From the NCBI GenBank assembly GCA_948146395.1, contig OX411558.1, forward strand, positions 35,086,350 through 35,150,349: a stretch of DNA of 64,000 nucleotides, in the 5' to 3' direction. The position numbers and the translations under genes are program-made. Source of the DNA: Fragum whitleyi (lineage: Eukaryota; Mollusca; Bivalvia; Cardiida; Cardiidae). Positions 35,206 through 45,389 of the stretch are shown here, in pieces (the first letter of the stretch is position 1; each line of letters begins with the position of its first letter). The notes beneath the pieces are model-generated. The model was not told where the DNA came from. It ran no database searches and worked only from the letters and a program-made list of their open reading frames with translations.

Positions 35206-36024
35206 AAGTGAAACACGAAATGACTTTATAACCCGACAAAGATTGATAAAGTGTATATTCATGACTCAGAAAAAAAGAGACTGAAAAGTAAATAAACAAA
35301 ATCGATTAATTGCTTTAAAAGGATTACCAAAAAAGATTCAATGTTAAGTGCATCTTCCAGCTCCGCTCATAACTATGGACTAAATAAACCGCCATCCATA
35401 GGTAGCGTATTTGTAGGTCGTTTGGTTGAGGAGTAGAAATATTTACAATCAAAGTGCTGTCAGCACTGTAAATCGGGCATCATTGAGAGGCTGGGATAGT
35501 GCAATGGTTCGTCAATCAAAGGGCTCAAATTTGGACAATAAAAGTTGGTAAAATATTTGCCCAATTTGTGAGTTTTTCGTTTAACACTCCATCTTTTCGA
35601 GGACTTCGCCAGCTCATCCAACTAGAGTTTACAGAATTATATCCACTCAACTTGAGAGATATGTCACAAAACATTTCGAATCAACTTGGGACTGAGCCCA
35701 GTTCAACTAAGATTGATTATCCAACATGCTACCAAATGCGCTATACGGTCAGACGTCAAGGGGGTAGAACCGGCATCAATTTTATGCCTGAGGGAAGCAT
35801 TTATATAGAGGCAGATAATGGCAAATCCCGGTCATCTCTATGCAGTGTATGGGCAGAGTAACAGTAGAGATGCCAAAATTGCACATGAAATTTCAACGAA
35901 ATTATTTAGCCTTGGTCGAGTGGACTGGAAAAGCCCATTTTCGCGAGGAGAGCTAAAAGTAAGAACACAATGGGGAACTATTTTATCTAGTTAACAATGA
36001 CGCAATATCGGACAAGCAATTTTT
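35206..36024. other. Spacer with an unexplained 120-codon ORF
   Basis: The longest ORF, 35499-35861 plus, encodes 120 residues with no domain I recognise, no obvious upstream or downstream exon signal and no paralogue in the window. It starts inside sequence that may be an old repeat. I leave it uncalled as a gene. Confidence 0.4.
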
Positions 36025-36100
36025 CGTAGGTGTTGTTATAAATTTCGTAACTACGGCTTGAGTAAAGCCGTAGTTACGATATTTTATAACAGCACCGACG
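36025..36100. repeat. Near-perfect 76-bp palindrome
   Basis: The left arm CGTAGGTGTTGTTATAAA is followed by TTTCGTAACTACGGCTT; the right arm AAGCCGTAGTTACGA is followed by TATTTTATAACAGCACCGACG. The loop is GAGT plus an A. It would form a cruciform or a long RNA hairpin. No related copy was noticed. Confidence 0.8.
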
Positions 36101-36117
36101 GTTTATCAAAACGTAAC

Positions 36118-36400
36118 GGTAATCCTAGGTCTTAGCGCAGTTTGTAACGCACCTGCTTCTCGTTCGAGAGGTCCTGGGTTCGATATTCGGCCGCGGCAAA
36201 TGCCCTTTCAGACAAAAATGTCGTCCATCAATGGTTTGATATCGCGAACCTATGTGATGGAGCAGCGGAAGGCTGGGTAAGGGTGTTGTGGTAGTACTGG
36301 TATAAGAAACAATAGGAATCCATAATTAGGTGCTCCAGCCGCTCAATATGATATGACCACATCAGTCGAAAACGGCGTAAATCGTAATATACCGATCAAA
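36118..36400 (+). mobile_element. SINE family S1, diverged copy
   Basis: It has a tRNA-like head with A-box TTAGCGCAGTTTG and B-box GGGTTCGATATTC, then a body with GGAGCAGCGGAAGGCTGGG and TTAGGTGCTCCAGCCGC, and a decayed tail (GAAAACGGCGTAAA). It has the same domain order as the intact copy at 39082-39359. Confidence 0.75.
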
Positions 36401-36649
36401 ATCAACGCAATGGCAAAGAAATATGCGCTAAAAATAGACTAGGATTAAACCATGTCAACTATAGAAGCAGACGATTCGAACAGACGACAAATGAAGAAAG
36501 AACTCGAGACGTTGGAAAAAGGAGAGGAAGGAGGAGTAAGGAATTGTTGTTGTTGTTCTTTTATGAAATATAAGAAGTTTTTTCCCCTTTTTCACAATGT
36601 ATCCCCTCCGCAGGGATAGACATTGATCACATTTAACAGTTTTTAGAAC

Positions 36650-37140
36650 AACAAATTAGAACAGCACGGAGATAATTTCAATTCCCTTACTCAACCGAAA
36701 AGCTTGTAAAAACGCTGAAAATACTAATTGGTCATTACTAAAAAAAGAAATATATCAAATTATGTATAAGCCTCTTCCTTTTTTGTCGCAAAAGTAAAAG
36801 AGATAAAAAAAATGTAGATTGTAACTGAAAATGCCGTTTCTACGTTGTTTGTCTTGACACGCAAAATGTAAGTGTCCAGCCTCGGTAAGCGTGGGTTTTG
36901 ACAACGTGATAAACATAACAGAATTTGATTGGTTGTCAGCCCTACAACTGGTAAATGACCGTTCGAGAAAAAAATTGGAGCAGTAATATTGTAAGCGCTA
37001 CAAATTTATAATACAGATAATCTATTGTACGTTTCAACTCCTTTATTTAACCAAAAATCTTGAAATGAACACTGAAAATACTAACTGGTAATAACTAAAA
37101 GCTATTGTATAGCCTCTTCTTTATTTGTCGCAAAAGTAAT
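36650..37140 (+). repeat. Degenerate tandem pair, period about 340
   Basis: The segment with GAAAATACTAATTGGTCATTACTA and GCCTCTTCCTTTTTTGTCGC (36715-36800) is repeated as GAAAATACTAACTGG and GCCTCTTCTTTATTTGTCGC (37072-37135). Confidence 0.6.
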
Positions 37141-37211
37141 TAAGATAATATATATTTACTTTTGCGACAAATAAAGAAGAGGCTAATACTAGCTTTTAGT
37201 AATTACCAGTT
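37083..37211. repeat. 129-bp foldback
   Basis: The left arm contains GCCTCTTCTTTATTTGTCGC then AAAAGTAA. The right arm is the exact complement of that stretch and continues, imperfectly, through AGCTTTTAGTAATTACCAGTT. The left arm is also the second member of the tandem pair above, so the right arm looks like an inverted third copy. Confidence 0.8.
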
Positions 37212-37259
37212 ATATATAAATTCGGGCTTTACAGTCCGATTTAAAAAAGTTTCTCACTC

Positions 37260-37335
37260 CGTCAGATGTTCATTCGGAACATCACTCGACCATTTCCGTA
37301 AACTGCAACAGACCTCGGATGTATGTACGGCGGAT
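37260..37335 (-). repeat. Short inverted R1 fragment
   Basis: GGAACATCACTCGACCATTT then CCGTAAACTGCAACAGACCTC is the complement of the R1 stretch around 1690-1735 and 26850-26900. It resembles 24841-24905. Confidence 0.55.
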
Positions 37336-38046
37336 GGGTATGTATCAAAACCGTGCATTTTGTTAGGCGGAAACAGTGTAAGAAAAACTAGCACTGTAGT
37401 TTATATCTTTTATAGTAAATAATGGCTGGAAAATCTTAATTTTTGAGTTTTTACTCAAAGTTTCCAGGCTAAACGCCATTTTAACTGACGTCATCGAGTT
37501 TTTCCAAGGTGTGTCCGTAATTTTTTAAAAATAGTCCGTCTATGTACATCCGAGGTTGATCGTGAGATTGGCCGAGTGGTGTTCCGAATGGTCAGATGTT
37601 ATAGATTGACAGAATGATGTATTTTATATGCTGGTCAGAATAATTTAATCAAGTGGAGTAGCACCCGACATTAAACTACTAATTCTTTTTCTCACTTTAA
37701 CATTTTTTTGGATAGGCAATATTAAATATTGATTCAGTGTAATTGACATTTTTTTTGTTAATAATATTGACTGATTGTTAATGAAGTTGACTATATATTT
37801 CCAATCAGCCTTTAATCCAGACTGACAATTAATGTCAATAAATAATTTTCTTGTTTATGATTTATACAAGGAACTTTATATTCCTCATAAGAATCCCATG
37901 ACAAATAACAATCTTCATTGATATTATTTATAGTGTTTTATTTATATTTACTGTGTGATATATGTGGATGTAGATTTTCTATTAACTAATCAGTTAACAT
38001 TTATTTTTTTCTGTGAGAATGTTTTGTACTGATGTACTTCTGTTAA
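37336..38046. other. AT-rich spacer with no recognised gene
   Basis: This is a very AT-rich stretch with short direct repeats. No ORF of note, no tRNA and no element ends were found. Confidence 0.5.
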
Positions 38047-38237
38047 CCCTTTCTTGTTTTCAAGAATTTTTTGACATACCCATAGAGCATGTAGATGACC
38101 ATGAAAAGAAGCTGTTCTAAGTAGTAGAAAATATTGTGGAAAAGTAGAAATTACTTGTACCATGCAATTTCTTCACTTATATTTTCTCAAGTTTAAAGTT
38201 ACAGGAACATATAATTCTGTCAGAGCCTAGGAAAGGG
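38047..38237. mobile_element. TTAA MITE with CCCTTTC ends (191 bp)
   Basis: TTAA flanks it at 38043-38046 and 38238-38241. The ends are CCCTTTCTTGTTTTC and, complemented, CCCTTTCCTAGGCTC. The core has GGAAAAGTAGAAATTAC and CATGCAATTTCTTCACTTA, a hairpin shared with the next copies. Confidence 0.8.
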
Positions 38238-38781
38238 TTAATAGAAATTGCATTTTGTTGACTTTTTTATTAAAAAAAAATGATTTGCATTTAATGAGTT
38301 CTTTGAATTTTATGTTTGTAGATAAACGTATTTGCAATTAAGCAGAAAATATTTATTATAAAGATTTTAATGTACTTGTGCTAAAGAAGATATTTCAGAT
38401 TTTAATAAGAAATATAAAAGACTTTGATATTTCTCATGGGTAGTTTTAGAACTGCTACTCAAATTGCGAGTTTTTGACATATCTTTTCGTAAAACTCATG
38501 ATTTATATAGGGCACTTCACAATATCTCAAAAAAATATATAACAAACTTATATTGATATTATTTATGATGGCCATGATTTATCCACTTTATTATGGATGG
38601 AAGTAGATTCTGCATTAGCTAATTGATTGGCCTTGTTTTAGACTATTGTGATATTTATTGATGACATGTAGAAATGGGTAAATGTCAAGGAACCAGTGAT
38701 TCAGGGCCTTGTATGGTCTCTTTGTCAAAAACACTAAATATAATGGGCCGCAGAAAAGCATGCTGAAGGATTGTTGCTTAA

Positions 38782-38980
38782 CCCTTTGCTGTTTAATCCC
38801 TGCTTTTTATGTGCCTGTGATTTTATGATTGAGAAAACATTGTGAAAAAAGAAGAAATTGCTTCTGACAAGCAGTTTCTTCTTTTTCCACACTATTTTCT
38901 ACCTAACTGTATGATTATTTTTTAACTTAAATCCACTTTAAATTTTCGTCTGTAAAACCTTTTTGTAAAACAGGAAAGGG
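38782..38980. mobile_element. TTAA MITE with CCCTTTG/CCCTTTCC ends (199 bp)
   Basis: TTAA flanks it at 38778-38781 and 38981-38984. The right end, complemented, is CCCTTTCCTGTTTTAC. The core GAAGAAATTGCTTCTGAC is complementary to the following AAGCAGTTTCTTC. It is in opposite orientation to 49137-49320. Confidence 0.85.
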
Positions 38981-39081
38981 TTAATATGGTTTCCTAAGGC
39001 TGTTGCATATTAGCTTAATCTTTCATGTTGTAATTGATAAATATGAAAAGGGAAAAAGAACTCTTGTCTATTTGAAAAGGG

Positions 39082-39359
39082 AGCCGCCACCATAGCGCAG
39101 TTGGTTAGGCATAAGACTTCCAATCTGGAAGTCGTGGGTTCGATCCCCGGTGGCGGCAAATATCCTTTCCGACGTTTGTCTCTCACCAATGGGGTAGATA
39201 ATCGTAAACCTATGTGAGATAGCAGTCGGAGGCTAGGAAAGGATATAATGGTAGTACAGGTGAAAGAAATACCAGGAATCCATTGTTAGGTGCTCCGGCC
39301 GCCGCGATATAACTGTAATAATGTTGAAAGCGGCGTTAAACTCCAATCAATCAATCAAT
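39082..39359 (+). mobile_element. Intact SINE, family S1, with perfect 14-bp target duplication
   Basis: The direct repeat CTATTTGAAAAGGG lies at 39068-39081 and 39360-39373. The head 39083-39157 is tRNA-like: acceptor stem GCCGCCA/TGGCGGC, A-box TAGCGCAGTTGG, an ACTTC/GAAGT anticodon-like stem and B-box GGGTTCGATCCCC. The body has GCAGTCGGAGGCTAGGAAAG. The tail is AAAGCGGCGTTAAACTCC followed by (AATC)n. It resembles SINEs widespread in molluscs; a V-SINE/RUDI-like relationship is a guess from the tail. The perfect duplication suggests recent insertion. Confidence 0.93.
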
Positions 39360-39509
39360 CTATTTGAAAAGGGCAGGATTCTAATTTTTTTCTTTTTGTT
39401 TGTATCGAGAGAATCATCTTAATGAAATATCTCCAATCAAGTATCATATCATTTTATCAGAACATTGATATGCCCTATTGTTATGAATTTATGAATCTGA
39501 ATTAAGTAA

Positions 39510-39745
39510 GCTGCACCCATAGCGCTGTTGGTAATTGATAATCATAGACCTATGTTGGATAGCAGCTGGAGGCTAGGGTAGTATGTAACAGTAGAAGTGG
39601 TGTGAGAAATGCCAGGAATCAGTGTTAGGTGCTCAAGCTGCTACAATATGACTGAAAAATTGTTGAAAGCGGATTAAAACTGAATTAAAGACAAAAGGCC
39701 TCAGACTCCTAACCATTGGGTACCAGGTTCAATCCCTGGTTTCAG
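39510..39745 (+). mobile_element. Decayed SINE S1 remnants
   Basis: 39510-39690 carries AGCGCTGTTGG, then jumps into the S1 body (GCAGCTGGAGGCTAGG, TTAGGTGCTC) and tail (GAAAGCGGATTAAAAC), an internal deletion of the head. 39700-39745 is a separate tRNA-like T-arm remnant (CAGGTTCAATCCCTGG). Confidence 0.6.
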
Positions 39746-39751
39746 TATATA

Positions 39752-40008
39752 TGTGACCTGTCACTCAAAAAGGGACTATCCGGGAACTTTGTAAACTGAA
39801 TTTTTGAAAAAAAGAGATTTGATCCAGCATAGGTCGAACAGAAGTCACATTTCAATTTTTTTTTCACTGGAAGGTAGATTGATCATTCTAGATTCAGAAA
39901 ATAAGCACGGCCCAAAAAAGTTTTGACCCTAGTCAGTCTGCACAGTCTGACTAGGGTCGACACTTTACACACTACCCAGATATTCCCTTTTTTGAGTTAC
40001 GGGTCACA
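39752..40008. mobile_element. 257-bp MITE with TGTGACC ends, TA target
   Basis: TA flanks both sides (39750-39751, 40009-40010). The ends are TGTGACCTGTCACTCAAAAA and, complemented, TGTGACCCGTAACTCAAAAA. A perfect palindrome CGACCCTAGTCAG-like block (ACCCTAGTCAGTCTG / CAGTCTGACTAGGGT) sits near the right side. It is the most complete member of the family at 25430-25677. Confidence 0.85.
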
Positions 40009-40010
40009 TA

Positions 40011-40913
40011 TTCTTTTGCACATTTGTCTTTCACCACTGGTTAGAGAAGTACCAGGAAGCCATTTTCCCAAAGTTCGCAATTGGTTTTGAATGAAATTTA
40101 TTTAAGTAGGATAAGGATTAAATGCTGTGAAAACCTGTTCAAAGAAACCTGTTTTGTCCCTTTTTACATGACAAAAATCTTTCATCTAATTCACAAGAAC
40201 TTAGAAGTGGATTATTTGATTAACTTTATTTCCCCAATATAATAAATGATCATGTTTCCTTGCCGTCTGTAATAAAATAACATACAAGGATAAATTGATG
40301 CTATTTCAACTTCATCTCACATTTGAAATTCATCAGCTTGTATTTTGAATTATTCAGGATTATTTTTTGTTCTTATCAGATCAATCATTCTAGAATTTGC
40401 ACAATTTGTATTATTAAATCTCCTTATAGATTTGGAAATCATGACTGTTTTTGGATTATTCAAGTTAATATTCTATTTATCTTTTTTCTCTCATGATTGA
40501 TTCATTTAGTATTAATCAGAGCCACAGAATTGATGGCCTTTTTTGGATTTTATATCAAAGTTTTCCATGATAATAGCTGAAATCCAATGTTTCTGGTACT
40601 CATTGGAATTGTCTTGTTGAGGCAATTTAAATGAGTACCCACAACGTAAGGTTTAATTGAGAAATAATGATTTTAGACTGGCTTTACCCCCGCTGATCCG
40701 TACCTGTATAATTTTCAACACAGAAAATTATTTTCTTTATTCAGATATTCAAACTAAGATATTATTATATATGAGTTGATATATATGCTAAATCTTTATG
40801 GAACTTTTTAGAAATGTACAATTTAGTAAAATTTTCAGATAGTTCTACATAATTAAATACTCATAAAATATGAATTTATAAAGAAGGGTTTTGTAAACAT
40901 ATTAAATAAATGA
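40011..40913. other. AT-rich spacer with no recognised gene
   Basis: No ORF, RNA gene or repeat end was recognised. Confidence 0.5.
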
Positions 40914-41124
40914 GCCCTTTCCCATTTTCTCAATTTTATAAGGTTCTAATTGTAAAAGGATGCAGAGAACAGGGAAAATTGGGAAGAAAATTAAAAATAA
41001 CCTTTAAGTGCACTGTAGGAAATATTATGGAAAAAGGAGAAAAATCAAGTTTTATCTCCTTTTTCTTTGGTATTTAAGTAGAAATTCATAACAATGTAAA
41101 ATTCAGGAAATATAAAGGAAAGGG
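40914..41124. mobile_element. CCCTTTCC MITE, diverged
   Basis: It runs from CCCTTTCCCATTTTC to the complement of the same end (GGAAAGGG), with a GGAGAAAAATCAAG/TTTTATCTCC hairpin core. The flanks no longer read TTAA, so it is older than its relatives at 38047 and 38782. Confidence 0.65.
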
Positions 41125-41643
41125 CTAATAAAACCTTTGTTCATAGAAATTGGGCTATATCAATTGATCAGTGCAAAACATTAGTACCTTCCCTTATATT
41201 CATAGGCAGCTTAAACTGTTTGACACTGAGCCATCAAATTATTGTCTATTGATAGTTCAGAATGGTTTTTAATACTCAAATACTTGAACTAAGGAAATTA
41301 TATGTAAAAAGAAAACTTAAATTGCTTTTCTAATCAATACAAAATAAAACATGTTTTAAATCAAAAATCATATCTTGATTTGTTATCCAGGAAAACCTGT
41401 GTAAATGACACCACTTGGGAGTTTAAGCTGTCTTATACACAAAACAAACAGTTTTTCACTCATCCAGTTTCAAATAAATTCAAGAGTATATTCACTGAGC
41501 TGTGAATTTTAAAAAAGAATGCAAAATATTGTAGGAAACATTGTAGGGAACATTTTCCCTGAATGTTTTCTCACTTTAATAGCTCAAAAATTTAGCTTGT
41601 ATGAAAACGGTTACAGACAAATGTAGAAAAACATCTTATTTTT
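41125..41643. other. AT-rich spacer with no recognised gene
   Basis: Around 41530-41580 there is a short stretch like the MITE core (GTAGGAAACATTGTAGGG ... TTTTCTCACTTT). Nothing else was recognised. Confidence 0.45.
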
Positions 41644-43187
41644 AGCTCACCTGAGCACGAAGTGCTCAAGGTGAGCTTTTGTGGTCGAGTGATGTCCGTC
41701 GTCCGTTGTGTGTCGTGTGTCGTGTGTCGTCAACATTTACCTTGTAGACACTTTAGAGGCCACATTTTTTGCCCGATCAACCTGAAATTTGGTAAGAATG
41801 ATTGTCTTGATGAAATCTCGGACAAATTTTAAAATTGGGTCAAAAGGGGTCAAAAATGAGGTCACGGGTCAAATCTTAGAAAAACCTTGTAGACACTCTA
41901 GAAGCCATATATTTTGCCCAATCAACCTGAAATTTGGTCGGAATGATTGTCTTGATGAAATCTCGGACAAATTTAAAATTGGGTCAAGTGGGGTCAAAAA
42001 TGAGGTCACGGGGTCAAATCTTAGAAAAACCTTGTAGACACTCTAGAAGCCATATATTTTGCCTTATGAACCTGAAATTTGGTCGGAATGATTGTCTTGA
42101 TGAAATTTCGGACAACTTCGAAATTGGGTCAAGTGGGGTCAAAAACTAGGTCACGGGGTCAAATCTTAGAAAAAACTTAAAGACAATATAGAAGCCATAT
42201 TTTTTGCCCAATCAACCTGAAATTTGGTCAGAATGATTGTCTTGATGAAATCTCGGACAAGTTTGAAATTGGGTCAAGTGGGGTCAAAAATTAGGTCACG
42301 GGGTCAAATCTTAGAAAAACCTTGTAGACACTCTAGAAGCCACATTTTTTGCCCAATCAACCTGAAATTTGGTCAGAATGATTGTCTTGATGAAATCTCG
42401 GACTAGTTCGAAATTGGGTCAAGTGGGGTCAAAAATGAGGTCAAGGGGTCAAATCTTAGAAAAACCTTGTAGACACTCTAGAAGCCATATTTTTGGCCCA
42501 ATCAACCTGAAATTTGGTCAGAATGATTGTCTTGATAAAATCTCGGACGAGTTTGAAATTGGGTCAAGTGGGGTCAAAAATGAGGTCACGGGGTCAAATC
42601 TTAGAAAAACCTTGTAGACACTCTAGAAGCCACATTTTTTGCCCAATCAACCTGAAATTTGGTCAAAATGATTGTCTTGATGAAATCTCGGACTAGTTCG
42701 AAATTGGGTCAAGTGGGGTCAAAAATGAGGTCAAGGGGTCAAATCTTAGAAAAACCTTGTAGACACTCTAGAAGCCATATTTTTTGCCCAATCAACCTGA
42801 AATTTGGTCAGAATGATTGTCTTGATAAAATCTCGGACATAATTCAAAATTGGGTCAAAAGGGGTCAAAAATGAGGTCACAGGGTCAAATCTTAGAAAAA
42901 ACTTGTAGACACTCTAGAAGCCTTATTTTTTGCCCAATCAACCTGAAATTTGATCAAAATGATTTTCTTCATGAAATCTTTGACCAGTTCGAAATTGGGT
43001 CAAGTGGGGTCAAAAACTAGGTCATAGGATCAAATCTTAGAAAAGCCTTGTAAGCAGTGTAGATGCATCATTTTTTGCCCAATCCAACCGAAATTTAGTG
43101 AGAATTCTTCATCTTTTCTTAATCTACGTTAAACAATTTTTGACAGTTCATTCAGGTGAGCGATTTAGGGCCATTATGGCCCTCTTG
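41644..43187 (+). mobile_element. Helentron/pearl-like element H1, complete, with tandem array
   Basis: The 5' end is AGCTCACCTGAGCACGAAG with AAGGTGAGCTTTTG directly after (5' hairpin), then a CGTCGTCCG/GTGTCGTG-rich stretch. The middle is a tandem array of 145-bp units. The 3' end has TCAGGTGAGCG (inverse of the 5' end), the perfect GGGCCATTATGGCCC hairpin (43168-43182) and CTTG, in a T-rich target. This matches the layout of bivalve pearl/HINE elements (family knowledge). No Rep/helicase is encoded, so it is non-autonomous. Confidence 0.85.
41735..43110 (+). repeat. Tandem array, exact 145-bp period, about 9 units
   Basis: The ATGATTGTCTTGATGAAATC landmark recurs at near-exact 145-base spacing from about 41797 to 42960. 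Units contain GGTCAAGTGGGGTCAAAAA and CTTGTAGACACTCTAGAAG. Because 145 is not a multiple of three, the open frame shifts each unit; the staggered 60-82-codon ORFs here are artefacts of this. Confidence 0.93.
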
Positions 43188-43789
43188 TTTTTGGAAATAA
43201 AATAGTTTTTTCTTGTTTTATGAGAATTATTTGCATTGTTTTAAAAATTTGAGTTGAAGGCTTTTATCAATTCTATTGTCATTTAAGTAGGATCTTCTGG
43301 TTAAGCGATCTTTCTGATTTGTCAGGTTTGCATTTAAAATGATTTTTTCTATATTGTCTTGTTTTATTTGTGAAGATTTATATTTTATTTTTTGACGTGC
43401 CTTCAGTATTTATCATTTTTACTGTGAAAGATGTTTTGATATTCAAATATTTACAATATTCTATTCAGATTTTTTTCAATTCTATTTATAGCTGTTGTTT
43501 TTAGAAAATCCAAGTTTGCCTATATACTTTAGCCTTGGCGTTGATGGTGATAGTACTGTTGAGATTCACATGAAATTTTGTGATCAAAATGCTGTTTTGT
43601 GAAAGACAAACTTAGAAGTTAAATAAAATTGGTGTGATTTATGTAACAAGAAGCCATGCTTAGGTGAACGTGCCTTAAGATACAAGAAAACTTTCTGAAA
43701 TTAATACAAAAGATTAAAAGAAATCAATGCTTAAAATATTTATCCAGTCCTAAGTTCAAGATTTAAACATTCACATGAATGTTTAAGAA
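43188..43789. other. AT-rich spacer with no recognised gene
   Basis: No coding or RNA feature was recognised between the H1 element and the foldback module. Confidence 0.5.
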
Positions 43790-44340
43790 TTGACATCCGT
43801 CTTTGATCTTGCCATAGAGGGTCCATTTTATAAATTCTCACGAACAGATTTTCATCCTGAAATCAAAACTAGGTGCCTGCAAAGCGACACCATTTCTAAT
43901 TTTTTTGATATTTTCTCTTCTTTAATGCTTTTCTGTGGATTATCAAGAAATAACGGTTTGATTTTGATAAACTCAGCGCCTAGCAAGTGGAATTTTACAA
44001 AAAATATATCCCGCTTTTGTTCATTTGATGTCATTAAAACGGAGCCAAATAGGTGAAGTAACCTTGAATGCTGCAAGCATGTGCAAAATGATACACTTTA
44101 GTAAAATTTGTCCTAAAAAATATTATATTTTGTCTCATCTTTTCATGAAGAAATAGATTAATTGATTCTTTGTTTTTGACTAAAATTGATTGATATTTTA
44201 TTCCGTTAATAACAAAAGCTATATTTTCTCTCGTAAAAATATAGCTTTTGTTGTTCACTCAATGAAATATATATTAATCTTAAACTGAAACAAACGATTA
44301 TCTTCTATCTTCTGTACTCAAGACTGATGAATGTGAAGGA
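43790..44340. repeat. Foldback module with AACAAAAGCTATATTTTC arms, unlinked copy
   Basis: The arms AATAACAAAAGCTATATTTT and AAAATATAGCTTTTGTTGTT fold around CTCTCGT. Outer arms (AATTGATTCTTTGTTTTTG; TGAAACAAACGATTATC) extend the pairing. The left part (43800-44130) also matches the area left of the arms in the duplication copies (TGTGCAAAATGA, GAAATAACGG). This copy outside A and B shows the module is dispersed. Confidence 0.65.
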
Positions 44341-44553
44341 TTTCTGGACTTTTAACATTGAAAATGTTTGACAATCATTCAAAATATGACAAATCCAGGG
44401 TTCTAAACAGACAGTTCAACGGTCCATGCTGAATTTAGATAAATGAGATTTTGATCTGCTGAAATGTTTGTGTGTTATGAAGGAATCATTTACAATACAT
44501 CTAGTTCACGGCCATTGGTAATAGAATTCTTGAAATTTTGATACTGGTCTAAA

Positions 44554-45389
44554 ATATTTATATGAAGAGATTTTTTTTTAATTCATAGAGGAATGAAACT
44601 TAAAACATTATCACACTGTTTGAATACGCAAGGTGGGATTCACCCACAAGTGTGATTATGTGTGATGATCTTCACTGTTATGGAGAAAATATAATACAAA
44701 TGATATGAAAATTTTCGACATTGCTATTATAACTGAAGATATTCATTTTAAACTTGGAATATATGTTCACTTTCAAAGGAAAATTATACTATGTAGGGGG
44801 TTAACTCTATATGCATTTTTACAGCTAATTTATGCCCTTTTTAGACCTAGATATTTAGCCATTATCCAGCACCTCACAGTGAGCATTGGCATGAAGTACT
44901 CTAGTGTTAATTCCAAGACATTGTAATTTAAATATTAGGATATTTTGAAATTTTCACATAGTTCAAATATTTTAATTTAAAATTTTCACATAGTTCAAAT
45001 ATTTTAAATAATTTCCAAATCTTTAGAATTTAAGACTTGGCCAAATAGAAAAAAGTTGTAGATAACAAAGTAAAATGGTTCAATTGGAAAAGAAATCATG
45101 CCACTGGGTAGAAAATACTGAGGAAAACGGAAGAAATTGCCTGTAACAAGCAGTTTCTTCATTCCGCTTAATATTTTCTATAATATAGAGTGAAAGGTTC
45201 TTTGAAAATCAAAGGGCTATACAGAAAAGAGTAAAAGTATTTTGCTTGTTGAGACCAATTTTGTCATGGCTAATGATATTATTATTTTTTATATGTATGA
45301 CATTCCGTCCAAATATGTAATATATGACTAGAAAAAGACAACTCCTAGATACTATCGACTTTTATTTCCTTGTAAGTTATCAAACAATA
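44554..45389 (+). repeat. Tandem unit 1, left part
   Basis: It is collinear with 48114-48936: ATATTTATATGAAGAGATTT at the start and TAAGTTATCAAACAAT at the end. It includes a decayed H3 repeat (44690-44930) with a 73-codon ORF also seen at 48223-48504, and a core related to the CCCTTTCC MITEs (45100-45190). The unit resumes at 47965 after an inserted element. Confidence 0.85.

Noticed and set aside
35499..35861. 120-codon plus-strand ORF as a gene or exon
   Set aside because: No recognisable domain, splice context or paralogue. Length alone is not enough in 64 kb of sequence.
39083..39157. Functional tRNA gene
   Set aside because: It has a cloverleaf-like head, but it is fused to a SINE body and tail and flanked by a target duplication, and the D- and T-stems are imperfect.
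41789..42874. Series of similar ORFs of 60-82 codons
   Set aside because: They are phases of a 145-bp tandem repeat; the period is not a multiple of three, so no continuous reading frame exists.
41735..43110. CRISPR array
   Set aside because: Units are contiguous 145-bp repeats without unique spacers, in eukaryotic DNA inside a transposon.
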